Shown here one piece after another: positions 36,944 through 45,572 of a stretch of 64,000 bases of DNA; the first letter of the stretch is position 1, and the number at the start of each line of letters is the position of its first letter. The notes under the pieces were generated by a model that saw nothing but the letters and a program-made list of their open reading frames with translations, made no database searches and was not told the origin of the DNA. Source of the DNA: PFJX01 sp963713085 (lineage in GTDB: Bacteria; Pseudomonadota; Gammaproteobacteria; Burkholderiales; Thiobacillaceae); assembly GCA_963713085.1 (NCBI GenBank), contig CAVQKQ010000009.1:124001-188000 (forward strand). The letters run 5' to 3'. A program made the translations under genes and the position numbers.

Positions 36944-38500
36944 TTGACCAAGACCAGCGCCTCCCACCCCCTCGTCATCGACACACTGCCGCTACCCCAG
37001 GGCGGCGGCGCCATCGGCATCACCTTCTGCCCAGGCAAATGCGACCCGCACGCCCGATCCGGCGGCCCATGGTCCCGGGACCTGGCCATGGATATGGGCG
37101 CCATCCGCAGGTGGGGTGCCCATGCCCTGGTGACCTTGCTGGAAGATCACGAATTCGACTTGCTGCATGTCCGCCGACTGGGGGACATGGCCGAGGCTGC
37201 GGGACTGGAATGGCACCATCTCCCCATCTCGGACATGGCGCCGCCGGGCTGGCAGTTCGAACGGCGCTGGGTCTATGCCGGATTGCGGGTTCGATGCCTG
37301 TTGCGGCGCGGCGGCCGGGTCGTCATCCACTGCCGGGCCGGTTTGGGGCGGGCGGGCACCATCGCCGCCCGCCTGCTGACCGAATTGGGCGTCCCCACCG
37401 CGGAGGCGGTCTCCCAGGTACGCCGGGCGCGCCCCGGCGCCATCCAGACCTCGGCCCAGGAAGATCACGTCCATGCGGCACGCCTGATCAGCGACGCCCA
37501 GGACCGGGCCTGCAGCAAACGGCTGGGGTGCCTGATGGGCGGCGCGGTCGGCGACGCCTTCGGCTACTGCGTGGAGTTCGACACCCTGAGCGCTATCCGT
37601 GGCCGGCATGGCCCCGGCGGCCTACGCACGCCGGTCTTCGATCGCGGCGAGCTGTTGGTCTCCGATGACACCCAGATGACCCTGTTCACCCTGGAAGGCC
37701 TGACCCGCGCCATGTTGGGGACAGGCCGAAGCGATGCCGAATTGGTCGAACAGATCCGGCTGTCTTGTCTCGACTGGCTGGAAACCCAGACCGGACGCCC
37801 CCAGGGCGGAGACCATCCCACTCGCTTAATGAAGCACGCCGCCCTGCATGTCCGGCGGGCGCCCGGTGACACCTGCCTGCAAGCCCTGGAAGCCGGAGGA
37901 AAAGGCTCACCGGAACGGCCCGGCAACGACAGCAAGGGCAGCGGCGGCGTCATGCGGGCCGCGCCGGTGGCCTTCATGCCCGGCATGAGCGCCGAGCGGG
38001 CCTTCGGGATCGCGCTGCGTGCGGCGGCACTGACCCACGGCCATGCCGACGGCTACATCCCGGCCGGCATCATGGCGGCGATGGTAGCCGCGCTTCTGGC
38101 GGGCATGCCCTTGCAGAGCGCCGCCCTGAAGGCGCTCGATCTGGCCCGCGACTGGCCCGGACATGAAGACACCAGCGGATTGGTGCGCAAGGCGCTGGAA
38201 CTGGCCATCCGTCCCCACACCGGCGCCATGCCCGCCCCCCTGGGACAAGGCTGGACCGGCGACGAGGCCCTGGCCATCGCCCTGTATGCCGCCTCCCATA
38301 GCCGGGATTTTCGCGAGGTGGTGGCCATCGCGGCCAACCATGACGGAGATTCCGATTCCACTGCCGGCCTGGCCGGCCAGTTGTTCGGTGCCCTATACGG
38401 CATCGAGGCGCTTCCCAATGAATGGGTACGCCGCCTGGATGTGCTGGATGCCGTATGCGATCTGGCGGACTGGTCGATGCCATTGTGGCTGAGCGCCTGA
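36944..38500 (+). CDS. Fusion of tyrosine/dual-specificity phosphatase and ADP-ribosylglycohydrolase
   Basis: A 518-residue protein of two enzymes. Residues 1-175 form a cysteine-based phosphatase with P-loop HCRAGLGRAG (CX5R) and an upstream aspartate-bearing loop. Residues about 190-518 are a DraG/ARH-type ADP-ribosylglycohydrolase: LMGGAVGDAFGY, SDDTQMTLFTLEG (metal ligands), HGHADGY and NHDGDSDSTAGLAGQ (second metal site). DraG enzymes remove ADP-ribose from proteins or related adducts. The start is probably TTG 36944, three bases after metH. The cofactor-free phosphatase could act on a phosphate exposed on the same substrate (inference). No DraT or toxin-like ADP-ribosyltransferase gene is adjacent. 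Confidence 0.85.
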   Translation: MTKTSASHPLVIDTLPLPQGGGAIGITFCPGKCDPHARSGGPWSRDLAMDMGAIRRWGAHALVTLLEDHEFDLLHVRRLGDMAEAAGLEWHHLPISDMAPPGWQFERRWVYAGLRVRCLLRRGGRVVIHCRAGLGRAGTIAARLLTELGVPTAEAVSQVRRARPGAIQTSAQEDHVHAARLISDAQDRACSKRLGCLMGGAVGDAFGYCVEFDTLSAIRGRHGPGGLRTPVFDRGELLVSDDTQMTLFTLEGLTRAMLGTGRSDAELVEQIRLSCLDWLETQTGRPQGGDHPTRLMKHAALHVRRAPGDTCLQALEAGGKGSPERPGNDSKGSGGVMRAAPVAFMPGMSAERAFGIALRAAALTHGHADGYIPAGIMAAMVAALLAGMPLQSAALKALDLARDWPGHEDTSGLVRKALELAIRPHTGAMPAPLGQGWTGDEALAIALYAASHSRDFREVVAIAANHDGDSDSTAGLAGQLFGALYGIEALPNEWVRRLDVLDAVCDLADWSMPLWLSA

Positions 38501-38541
38501 CCCGGCAAGCCGGCTGCCGTTTCGGCCATGCCTAGTCGTCG

Positions 38542-39267
38542 TCAGAACTCGTATTCCACCTGTACGCGGAAGCTGTGATCGTAGGATGCCGGCGTCGTAC
38601 CCACCAGCCAGGCTGCGTTGTATCTGATGAATTGATGCTTGCCCACGCCGACCTTGCCGAACACGGCGGGGCCGAGGCGGTGCTGCTGGTCAGCATGGGT
38701 ATCCCAGTCGTCCCATTTGCCCACCTCGCCAAATCCCTGCAGGCCGAATTCGAAACCCGGGCGCCAGCGGTATTTCGCCTGCCACTGGTACAACAGCGCC
38801 GTGTCGTGATGGGCGCCGTCGTTAAACTGACGCTCGAAAATCAGGTTGCCGTTGAGCTGGATCAGGCCGAAATCCGTCTGGAACAGGGGGCCTACGGCCA
38901 ATTCATCGGTCTTACCGCCGTCCACGGGAAGCTCCAGTTCGATGATCAGGCCGACATCCACCGGATATTTTCCCGTCTCGGTCAACTGGAACTTGTTTTC
39001 CCATTCCGCCAATCGGGCATGCTCCCCATCCCCTTGCTCCCGCTTCAGATAGAGTTCGGTGAACCAATGCTCCCTGGCCCCATAACCGAAGCCGATGCTG
39101 GCCGCGCTTTCCCGGGCATCCCCGGGCCCATCGGCCGAGCCGAACTTGAAGTCGATCTCCCGCTCGCCGAACTCCACGTTGGGGGTGTGGACGTAATCCG
39201 CGGCACCGGCATAGGCGTTGCCGGCTCCGAGTGCGCCCAGGCAAAGTACAGCGTTGAACAGCTTCAA
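38542..39267 (-). CDS. Outer-membrane beta-barrel protein of an iron operon
   Basis: A 241-residue protein with signal peptide (about 1-20, GNAYAG). Alternating amphipathic strands end in RVQVEYEF, the terminal aromatic typical of outer-membrane barrels. No known domain is recognised; strands such as FTELYLKREQGDG and GLIIELELPVDGGK recall OmpA-like or alginate-export-type barrels of about 10-12 strands. It overlaps the FTR1 gene by 4 bases (ATGA), so it is made with the iron permease and is a candidate outer-membrane component of the same iron route. Confidence 0.65.
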   Translation of the reverse strand: MKLFNAVLCLGALGAGNAYAGAADYVHTPNVEFGEREIDFKFGSADGPGDARESAASIGFGYGAREHWFTELYLKREQGDGEHARLAEWENKFQLTETGKYPVDVGLIIELELPVDGGKTDELAVGPLFQTDFGLIQLNGNLIFERQFNDGAHHDTALLYQWQAKYRWRPGFEFGLQGFGEVGKWDDWDTHADQQHRLGPAVFGKVGVGKHQFIRYNAAWLVGTTPASYDHSFRVQVEYEF

Positions 39268-40100
39268 GTTGCGGCTCCTTGCTTGTAACCATTCGCGAGT
39301 TGGCGTTTGGCCAGCTTCATCCCCAGGGCGATCAACAACAACACGCTCACGAAAAAGATCACCTGCATCCCGGCCGGCCGGGCGTCATAACCCGCCAGAC
39401 TGTGCAGCAGGACGCCCAGCGGCGAACCTTGGGATATCCATGAGGAACTGTCCCAAAGTGGCGAGACCAAGCCCGGCAGCAGATCGGCCTGGATCAGGTA
39501 ATGGGCCAATTGGGAGGCCATGCCCGCGGCCAGCAGCAGGACCAGCGCGCCGGTGGCCGTGAAGAACCAGCGCACCGGGATACGCAGCAACCCGGCGTAG
39601 AGTGCATAACCCACAGCGGCCCCCGCCAGGGCGCCCGACAGACCGCCGAGCAACATGGCGCGCCCCTGCCCCTCGCCGCCCGCGGCGATGCCGTAGAGGA
39701 ACAGGACGGTCTCGGAGCCTTCCCGCAATACCGCCAAGGCGATCACCACCAGCAGCACGGAACGGGCCTTGCTTCCGGATTCGATATCCCTTCCCACCGA
39801 GCGCGCATCCGCCGCCAGTTGGGCGCCATGGGACGACATCCAGATGTTGTGCCAGGCGAGCATTAGCACCGCGATGCCGAGGATGGTGGCGTTGAACAGT
39901 TCCTGCCCCATGCCGCTGGCCATTTCGGCGATGGCCTCGGTGAAGTAGGCCACCACGCAGGAGCCGGCCAATCCTATTGCCATGCCCGCCGACAACCAGC
40001 GGTTGCGGCCCGGCACCGAACGGGTGGCGGCGCTGATGATGCCGATGATGAGCGCGGCTTCCAGGACCTCGCGGAATACGATAACGGCGGTACCCAACAT
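39264..40100 (-). CDS. FTR1-family iron permease
   Basis: A 278-residue membrane protein with about seven helices. It has two copies of the family iron-binding motif, REVLEA near residue 11 in helix 1 and REGSE about residue 146 in helix 4. FTR1/EfeU/FtrC permeases carry ferric iron produced by a partner oxidase or delivered by a cupredoxin-like protein. The start at ATG 40100 gives an N-terminus MLGTAVIVFREVLEAALIIG typical of the family; the longer frame reaches into the upstream gene. It sits between a cupredoxin gene (10 bases) and a barrel gene (4-base overlap), without EfeB or FtrD. Confidence 0.93.
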   Translation of the reverse strand: MLGTAVIVFREVLEAALIIGIISAATRSVPGRNRWLSAGMAIGLAGSCVVAYFTEAIAEMASGMGQELFNATILGIAVLMLAWHNIWMSSHGAQLAADARSVGRDIESGSKARSVLLVVIALAVLREGSETVLFLYGIAAGGEGQGRAMLLGGLSGALAGAAVGYALYAGLLRIPVRWFFTATGALVLLLAAGMASQLAHYLIQADLLPGLVSPLWDSSSWISQGSPLGVLLHSLAGYDARPAGMQVIFFVSVLLLIALGMKLAKRQLANGYKQGAAT

Positions 40101-40110
40101 GACTATCTCC

Positions 40111-40428
40111 CTACTGAGCGGTGATGACGCCGTGCGCGGTCTCTTCATTGAACTCGCCAATGAAGGGATAGCGCCCCGGGTTGAGGGGGCCGATGTAGAC
40201 CACACCTTTGGATTTGCCCGGAATGACCTTCTCCCGATTCAGTTCGTGGCTCTCGAACTCCTCCGGTGTGGCATCCTGGTTGAATATGGTGAGCCTGACC
40301 TTGACCCCGGCCGGGACCGTAAGATCGGCCGGGGTAAAGCGATGGTCCTGCATCGTCAGGGTGAATTCACTCGGCGCGGCAAGCGCCGCCACGGGAAAGA
40401 ACGCCAGAAAAAACATCCAGGATTTCAT
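40111..40428 (-). CDS. Periplasmic cupredoxin-like iron-uptake protein
   Basis: A 105-residue protein with a signal peptide (about 1-18, VAALAAP) and a cupredoxin fold. The core is LTVPAGVKVRLTIFNQDATPEEFESHELNREKVI, then PGRYPFIGEFN. The Glu-Glu-Phe-Glu-Ser-His cluster is characteristic of the EfeO/FtrB cupredoxin domains that bind metal, rather than electron-transfer blue copper, as the Cys ligand is missing. It is the first gene of the FTR1 operon and lies behind a Fur box. The start at ATG 40428 is chosen; an in-frame GTG at 40440 exists. Confidence 0.86.
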   Translation of the reverse strand: MKSWMFFLAFFPVAALAAPSEFTLTMQDHRFTPADLTVPAGVKVRLTIFNQDATPEEFESHELNREKVIPGKSKGVVYIGPLNPGRYPFIGEFNEETAHGVITAQ

Positions 40429-40454
40429 TGCAAGCCTCACGCGCGATAGATTCG

Positions 40455-40473
40455 CGAATGATAATGATTCTTG
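40455..40473. promoter_or_regulatory. Fur box upstream of the cupredoxin-FTR1 operon
   Basis: GCGAATGATAATGATTCTT matches most positions of the Fur consensus and lies about 27 bases upstream of the cupredoxin start. This places the iron permease operon under iron control. It also lies in the region shared with the plus-strand gene at 40601. Confidence 0.7.
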
Positions 40474-40600
40474 TTTGTTTGGACAAGGGTTTTCTGTTTG
40501 CCGCCGATCCAGGCCCGCGATTTACTCCGCTTAGTCGCAAGCGACTTAGTACGGGATAATTCGCCCCCTTCAGCCATGCCGCATCGAACACAGCAAAGCG

Positions 40601-41638
40601 ATGTCCCTTCCCGTCGAGTTCTCTTCCACATCGGTATTTCGCGATGCCTTCCGCCTCGGCCTGGAATCCATGCTGGCGCGCCACGACAGCCTCGGCGTGT
40701 ACATCCTGGCGTTGGCCAACGCGGCGTGGGATGCCGGCTTGTGGGAATCTCTTCGGGCGCGGCTTGAGGAGCGGCATCACAGCCTCGCGGACTCGATCTC
40801 CGCGGCACTGCGCCAAGGCGCCAGGCTGACGGATACCGAAGACGACCTGTCGGTATTCCTGAAACTCATGGCCATCGGCTTTGCCCGGATCGGCACGGTT
40901 GTCCAGCGCCATGCCGGCCCCTGGGAGGTCCAGTTCAACCCCATACGCGCCTTGAGACCTCCCCGCAGCAGCGGCCTGCCGGTTGAAAACCTGCGGCGGC
41001 CGTTCGATGCCGAGGGCTTCCATTTCAACAAGCCTTTCCTGCGCAAGGAGGTGCTATGGGAAGGAGAGCTGGCCGGGAAATCCGCGTATATGCTCTACAA
41101 CAAGTTCCCATTTGCCGACCTCCACGGCCTGTTGGTCCCAGAACCGGAGCATAACCACGCCCAGTGGCTCACCCCCTCCATGCTGGATTGGGCCTGGGAG
41201 ACCACCCACAACCTGGGTATGGCGATGCCGGGCTTCTGCCTCGCCTACAACAGCTATGGCGCCTATGCCTCCGTCAATCACCTGCACTTCCAGAGCTTCG
41301 TGAGGGAATCGCCCCTCCCCTTGCAAGGAAATGGCTTTAACCATCATGGCGGGAACACCCCCTATCCCTTGCCCTGCCAAGTCCATGACGACCGGGAATC
41401 GGCTTGGTTCGCCCTGGATGAACTGCACTTGAACAACACCCCCTACAACCTCATATTCACTGCCGATCGTCTCCACATCATCGCGCGCGCGGGCCAGGGC
41501 AGCCGTCCCGCGCCGTCGTGGAGCGCCGGGTTTGCCTGGAGCGAGATGGCGGGCATCATGACGGTATTCTGCCGTGACGATTTCGACCGCCTGGACGAAA
41601 CGGAAATCACCTCGGCATTGTCCCGGCTCCGTCCTTGA
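40601..41638 (+). CDS. HIT/GalT-superfamily nucleotide phosphorylase-like protein
   Basis: A 345-residue protein. The C-terminal half shows the HIT-like catalytic block YASVNHLHFQSF (the H-X-H-hydrophobic motif), preceded by a substrate stretch NKFPFADLHGLLVPEPEHNH. This pairing is found in the Ap4A phosphorylase / GDP-sugar phosphorylase branch of the superfamily (VTC2-like). The N-terminal 100 residues are helical and not recognised. Enzymes of this branch split nucleoside diphosphate sugars or dinucleotides using a histidine nucleophile. Substrate is unknown. It stands upstream of yhdP, and its start shares the intergenic region with the Fur-controlled FTR1 operon. Confidence 0.65.
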   Translation: MSLPVEFSSTSVFRDAFRLGLESMLARHDSLGVYILALANAAWDAGLWESLRARLEERHHSLADSISAALRQGARLTDTEDDLSVFLKLMAIGFARIGTVVQRHAGPWEVQFNPIRALRPPRSSGLPVENLRRPFDAEGFHFNKPFLRKEVLWEGELAGKSAYMLYNKFPFADLHGLLVPEPEHNHAQWLTPSMLDWAWETTHNLGMAMPGFCLAYNSYGAYASVNHLHFQSFVRESPLPLQGNGFNHHGGNTPYPLPCQVHDDRESAWFALDELHLNNTPYNLIFTADRLHIIARAGQGSRPAPSWSAGFAWSEMAGIMTVFCRDDFDRLDETEITSALSRLRP

Positions 41639-41677
41639 ACCATATTCATACCACCGCTCCAGGCATCGACATCGGCG

Positions 41678-44600
41678 ATGAAGCCTAAATTCATCACTTT
41701 CCTGCGCCGCCTCTATCACTACGGCATCTATGCCGCGGGCGGCGCCACGATCATCGTCAGCCTGGTCGCCATCGCCCTCAAGTTCTGGTTGCTGCCGGAC
41801 ATCCAGCGCTTCAAGACAACGTTCGAAACAGCGGCGACCCGAATGGTGGGGCAGACTGTCACCATCGGCAGCGTAGCCGCGGACTGGTATGGACTCAATC
41901 CACGCCTCACGCTCGGCGACGTGCGCATGATCCCGGACAGCGGCGCCCCCCTGATCCTGCCCAAGGTGGAAGCGATCGGGTCCTGGCTCTCCCTGCCGCT
42001 GCTGAACCTGCATCTGGCCAGCCTGAACATCGACCGGGCCAGGCTGGATATGCGGCGCGACAGCGACGGCGTGATCTATGTCGCGGGCATCCCGGTCAAT
42101 CGCGGCGACAAGCAGAGCCTGTTGCCGGACTGGCTGCTGCGACAGCCCCGCATCGTGGTTCGTGATGCCCAGGTGCGCTGGAACGACGAAAAGCTGGCCG
42201 CGCCGGAACTCACCATCAACCATATTCGGCTCCTGCTGGAAAACCGGTTCGGCCACCACCGCTTCGGCGGCATTGCGGAACCCTCGGACGCGGCGCGCCG
42301 CGTGGAGTTGCGCGGGGACCTGAAAGGCCGGACCGTGCGCGATCCCAAATCCTGGTCGGGCGATATCTATGCCCGGGTGGACGATACCCGTCTCGAATCC
42401 TGGAGACGCTGGGTGCCCTGGTCCCAGGAATCCGTAAAAACCGGAGTAGGCACGCTGCGCTTCTGGATCGGCATCGATCAAGGCGGGATCGTCAGCCTGG
42501 TGGGGGATGCCAAGCTGGGCCATGTCGCCATCAACCTGCAGCAAGGCCTGCCCGACATGACCTTCGACAGCCTTTCCGGGCGCATCGGCTGGTCCCGCAA
42601 TCGGGACGTCAACACCTTCTTCGTGGAAAAACTGCGTTTCAAGTCGCCCGGCGGCGCATCACCCGAACCCGCCTCGGTGTATGTCAAGCTGACCCCCGAC
42701 GGCCAGGGAAACATCAAACGCATCGACAGCCGAGTCAGCAACCTGCGACTGGAGGCCCTGACCGCTCTTTCAAGCGCCCTGCCGCTGCCGCGGAAGGGGC
42801 ATGACCTGATTGCCGCGCTCAATCCCCGCGGCCTGGTGGAAACCGCCCAGGGCCACTGGGCTGGACACCACGACTACAGCTTCGAGGCGCAGGTCCGGGG
42901 GGTCGGGGCCAGGGCCTATGAACATTTTCCCGGCTTCGCCGGCCTCTCCCTGGAAATCAACGGTACCCAGGACAAGGGCGAAGCGGTGCTTGCCGGCCGC
43001 AACCTGTATCTCCACTGGCCCTCCGTGTTCCGCGACGATCTGGCGTTTACCCAATTGGATGCCAAGACCGATTGGCGCTCCCGGGAACCCGCCAAGGGCG
43101 GGGGTTCACTGGTCCACTTCGAGGTAACCCGCATCGGCAATGCGGACCTGGACGGCAGCGCGGACGGGACCGCCGAATTTCCTGAAAAAGGCACACCGTT
43201 CCTGGATATCCGAGCCCATCTCGATCATGGCGAGGCACGGGCCGTGTATCGCCACATCCCCGTTCAGGCCGCCGATTCCGCCTACGAATGGCTGAAGCGC
43301 AGCCTGATCGCCGGTCAGGCCAGGGATGTCAACATGGTCCTGAAGGGGCCGTTGGACCAATTCCCCTACGACCAGGGGGGCGGTAAATTCGAGGTGACCG
43401 TCCCGGTCATCGACGCATCCTTGCAATATGCCACTGAATGGCCACGAATCACCGGCATCCACGGACTGTTGGTATTCCACGGAAGAGGCATGACCATCGT
43501 CGCCGACAGCGGCCGCATCCTCGATGCTCACATCGGTCCGGTGAAGGGCGTCATACCGGATCTGCTGCATGCGGACATGCTGCTCCTGGATGGCCGGGCC
43601 AGCGGGGATACCAGCGCGTTCCTGGATTTCATCCGGCAGTCCCCAATCAAGAAACACACCGGGCACTTCACCGACAGGCTAAAGGTAAGCGGCAACGGCA
43701 ATCTGGCCCTCAGCCTGCGTGTGCCCCTGGACAACGCGGATGACACCACGGTGAGCGGCAACTACACCATGCAGGGCAACCGCATCGAACCCGGCAACGA
43801 CCTACCCGCCTTGGAAAAGGTCTCGGGGACCTTGTCCTTCACCGAGAAGACCATGCAAGCCAAGGGCATCCAGGTTCAAGTTCTGGGCCTGCCCGCCAGA
43901 CTCGACCTGAGCAACCCGGCCGCTGGCCAGGTCCGCGCCGCGATGGCCGGAAGAGTCGGCGCGGAGGCGCTACGGCCATACCTGCCCGCCTCCCTGTCCA
44001 ACCGCCTGAAAGGGTCCACCGACTGGCACGCGAACATCGGCATCAATCCCGGTGCCCCGGCCACGCTGATGATCCGCTCGGACCTGGCCGGCATGGGCGT
44101 TGACCTGCCCCCGCCCCTTGCGAAACCGGCCGACCAACCCATCGACCTGGCGATCTCGAAGCAGACCGGGGAGAAAGGCCTCAATGATCTCTCCGTCCGT
44201 TACGGGGACCTGATATCGGCGCGGGCGCTCTGGTCGGACAAGGCCGAACCCCGGATCAACGTGCGCATCGACCAAGGCGATGCGGCGATCCCCCAAGAGC
44301 CGGGACTTTGGGTTTCCGGTAAGTTGAAATTTCTCGATCTGGACGCCTGGCGCAATCTCTCCTTCGCTCAAGGGAACGGGGCGACCGACCTGTTGCGCGA
44401 GGCCAGTGTCAATTTCAACGAATTGCGTATTTTCAACCGTCGCCTCCACGACACCCATCTCCAACTGCGCCCCGCCGGCAAAGGCTGGTCCCTGTCCCTG
44501 GCCGGGAAGGAAGCCACGGGCGAGATCACCACCACCCCGGTCGCCACCGGGACCCGAGTGTTCGCCAACTTCAAGCGCCTGAGCATCCCCGATACGGAAT

Positions 44601-45475
44601 ACTCGACACCGGCGAAAATTGCTCCGGCATCCGCCATGGCCTCCCTCTCAGGATTGGAACTCAATGCCGACGTCTTCAACTGGAAGGGGCGCGACCTGGG
44701 CGATCTTCGCCTGGGACTGTCGCCGGCTTATGGCGGATTCAGACTGGACTATTTCAGCCTGTCTTCCAAGGCGGGCAAGATCTCGGGCAAGGGCCTGCTT
44801 TCCAACCAACCCCGGCGCCCCACCGTTCTCGATCTCACACTGGAGTCTCCAGGTATCGGCGACATGCTCTCCCTATACGGCTTCCCGGGCGCCATCAAGG
44901 GCGGCGCAACCAGGATCGCCGGAACCCTGGACTGGACCGGCGGACTGGAGGATTTCGAGGTTGGCACCCTGGAGGGGGACCTGGACATCTCCATCAAGCG
45001 GGGGCAATTCCTGAAGGTGGACCCGGGGGCCGCCAAGCTGCTCGGCATCCTGAGCCTACAGGCCCTTCCCCGGCGCATCGCGCTGGATTTCCGCGACGTA
45101 TTTTCCGAGGGTTTCGCCTTCGACGAAATCACCGGGCAGACCCATCTGGAACGGGGCTCCGTTTATACCAACGACCTGCACATGAACGGTCCGGCCGCCA
45201 AGATCACCATGAGCGGTGTGCTGGACCTGTCGCGCGAGACCCAGAATCTGCGGCTGAGCATCCAGCCGCGCCTGGGGGACACCGTGGCCATGGCGGGCGC
45301 ACTGATTGGCGGTCCCGTGGTCGGACTGGGCACCCTGGTGGCCAACAAGATCCTGAAAAACCCGATCGGCCAGGTATTGACCTTCGATTACATGGTAAGC
45401 GGCAGCTGGTCCGATCCTGTGGTCAAGAAACTCCCAAGACCCTCCTCTTCCGAGCAGTCGGGCCATTCGAAATAG
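41678..45475 (+). CDS. yhdP: YhdP-family AsmA-like protein
   Basis: A 1265-residue protein of normal YhdP length. One N-terminal membrane helix (about residues 15-42) anchors a long periplasmic beta-rich body with the DUF3971/AsmA2 repeats (LDLTLESPGIGDMLSLYGFPGAIKGG, then DISIKRGQFLKVDPGAAKLLGILSLQALPRR). YhdP, TamB and YdbH are bridge-like proteins thought to carry phospholipids from inner to outer membrane. The C-terminal part (GPVVGLGTLVANKILKNPIGQ) is the conserved end of the family. It starts 39 bases after the HIT-like gene and is followed by the nitrilase gene and tldD, a common betaproteobacterial order. Confidence 0.92.
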   Translation: MKPKFITFLRRLYHYGIYAAGGATIIVSLVAIALKFWLLPDIQRFKTTFETAATRMVGQTVTIGSVAADWYGLNPRLTLGDVRMIPDSGAPLILPKVEAIGSWLSLPLLNLHLASLNIDRARLDMRRDSDGVIYVAGIPVNRGDKQSLLPDWLLRQPRIVVRDAQVRWNDEKLAAPELTINHIRLLLENRFGHHRFGGIAEPSDAARRVELRGDLKGRTVRDPKSWSGDIYARVDDTRLESWRRWVPWSQESVKTGVGTLRFWIGIDQGGIVSLVGDAKLGHVAINLQQGLPDMTFDSLSGRIGWSRNRDVNTFFVEKLRFKSPGGASPEPASVYVKLTPDGQGNIKRIDSRVSNLRLEALTALSSALPLPRKGHDLIAALNPRGLVETAQGHWAGHHDYSFEAQVRGVGARAYEHFPGFAGLSLEINGTQDKGEAVLAGRNLYLHWPSVFRDDLAFTQLDAKTDWRSREPAKGGGSLVHFEVTRIGNADLDGSADGTAEFPEKGTPFLDIRAHLDHGEARAVYRHIPVQAADSAYEWLKRSLIAGQARDVNMVLKGPLDQFPYDQGGGKFEVTVPVIDASLQYATEWPRITGIHGLLVFHGRGMTIVADSGRILDAHIGPVKGVIPDLLHADMLLLDGRASGDTSAFLDFIRQSPIKKHTGHFTDRLKVSGNGNLALSLRVPLDNADDTTVSGNYTMQGNRIEPGNDLPALEKVSGTLSFTEKTMQAKGIQVQVLGLPARLDLSNPAAGQVRAAMAGRVGAEALRPYLPASLSNRLKGSTDWHANIGINPGAPATLMIRSDLAGMGVDLPPPLAKPADQPIDLAISKQTGEKGLNDLSVRYGDLISARALWSDKAEPRINVRIDQGDAAIPQEPGLWVSGKLKFLDLDAWRNLSFAQGNGATDLLREASVNFNELRIFNRRLHDTHLQLRPAGKGWSLSLAGKEATGEITTTPVATGTRVFANFKRLSIPDTEYSTPAKIAPASAMASLSGLELNADVFNWKGRDLGDLRLGLSPAYGGFRLDYFSLSSKAGKISGKGLLSNQPRRPTVLDLTLESPGIGDMLSLYGFPGAIKGGATRIAGTLDWTGGLEDFEVGTLEGDLDISIKRGQFLKVDPGAAKLLGILSLQALPRRIALDFRDVFSEGFAFDEITGQTHLERGSVYTNDLHMNGPAAKITMSGVLDLSRETQNLRLSIQPRLGDTVAMAGALIGGPVVGLGTLVANKILKNPIGQVLTFDYMVSGSWSDPVVKKLPRPSSSEQSGHSK

Positions 45476-45572
45476 CCGGAACGGCGCGCCCTTCCCGCAT
45501 CTCCGCTATTGCGGCCACAAGAAGTCCTTGTGTACCCTCCCCTTACCGTATCACTCGCTGTCGAGATCGATC

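Noticed and set aside
40532..40560. Palindrome and -10-like box as promoter of the HIT-like gene
   Set aside because: A 6-bp palindrome (AGTCGC AA GCGACT) and GATAAT are present, but the -35 is poor, so I did not call a promoter.
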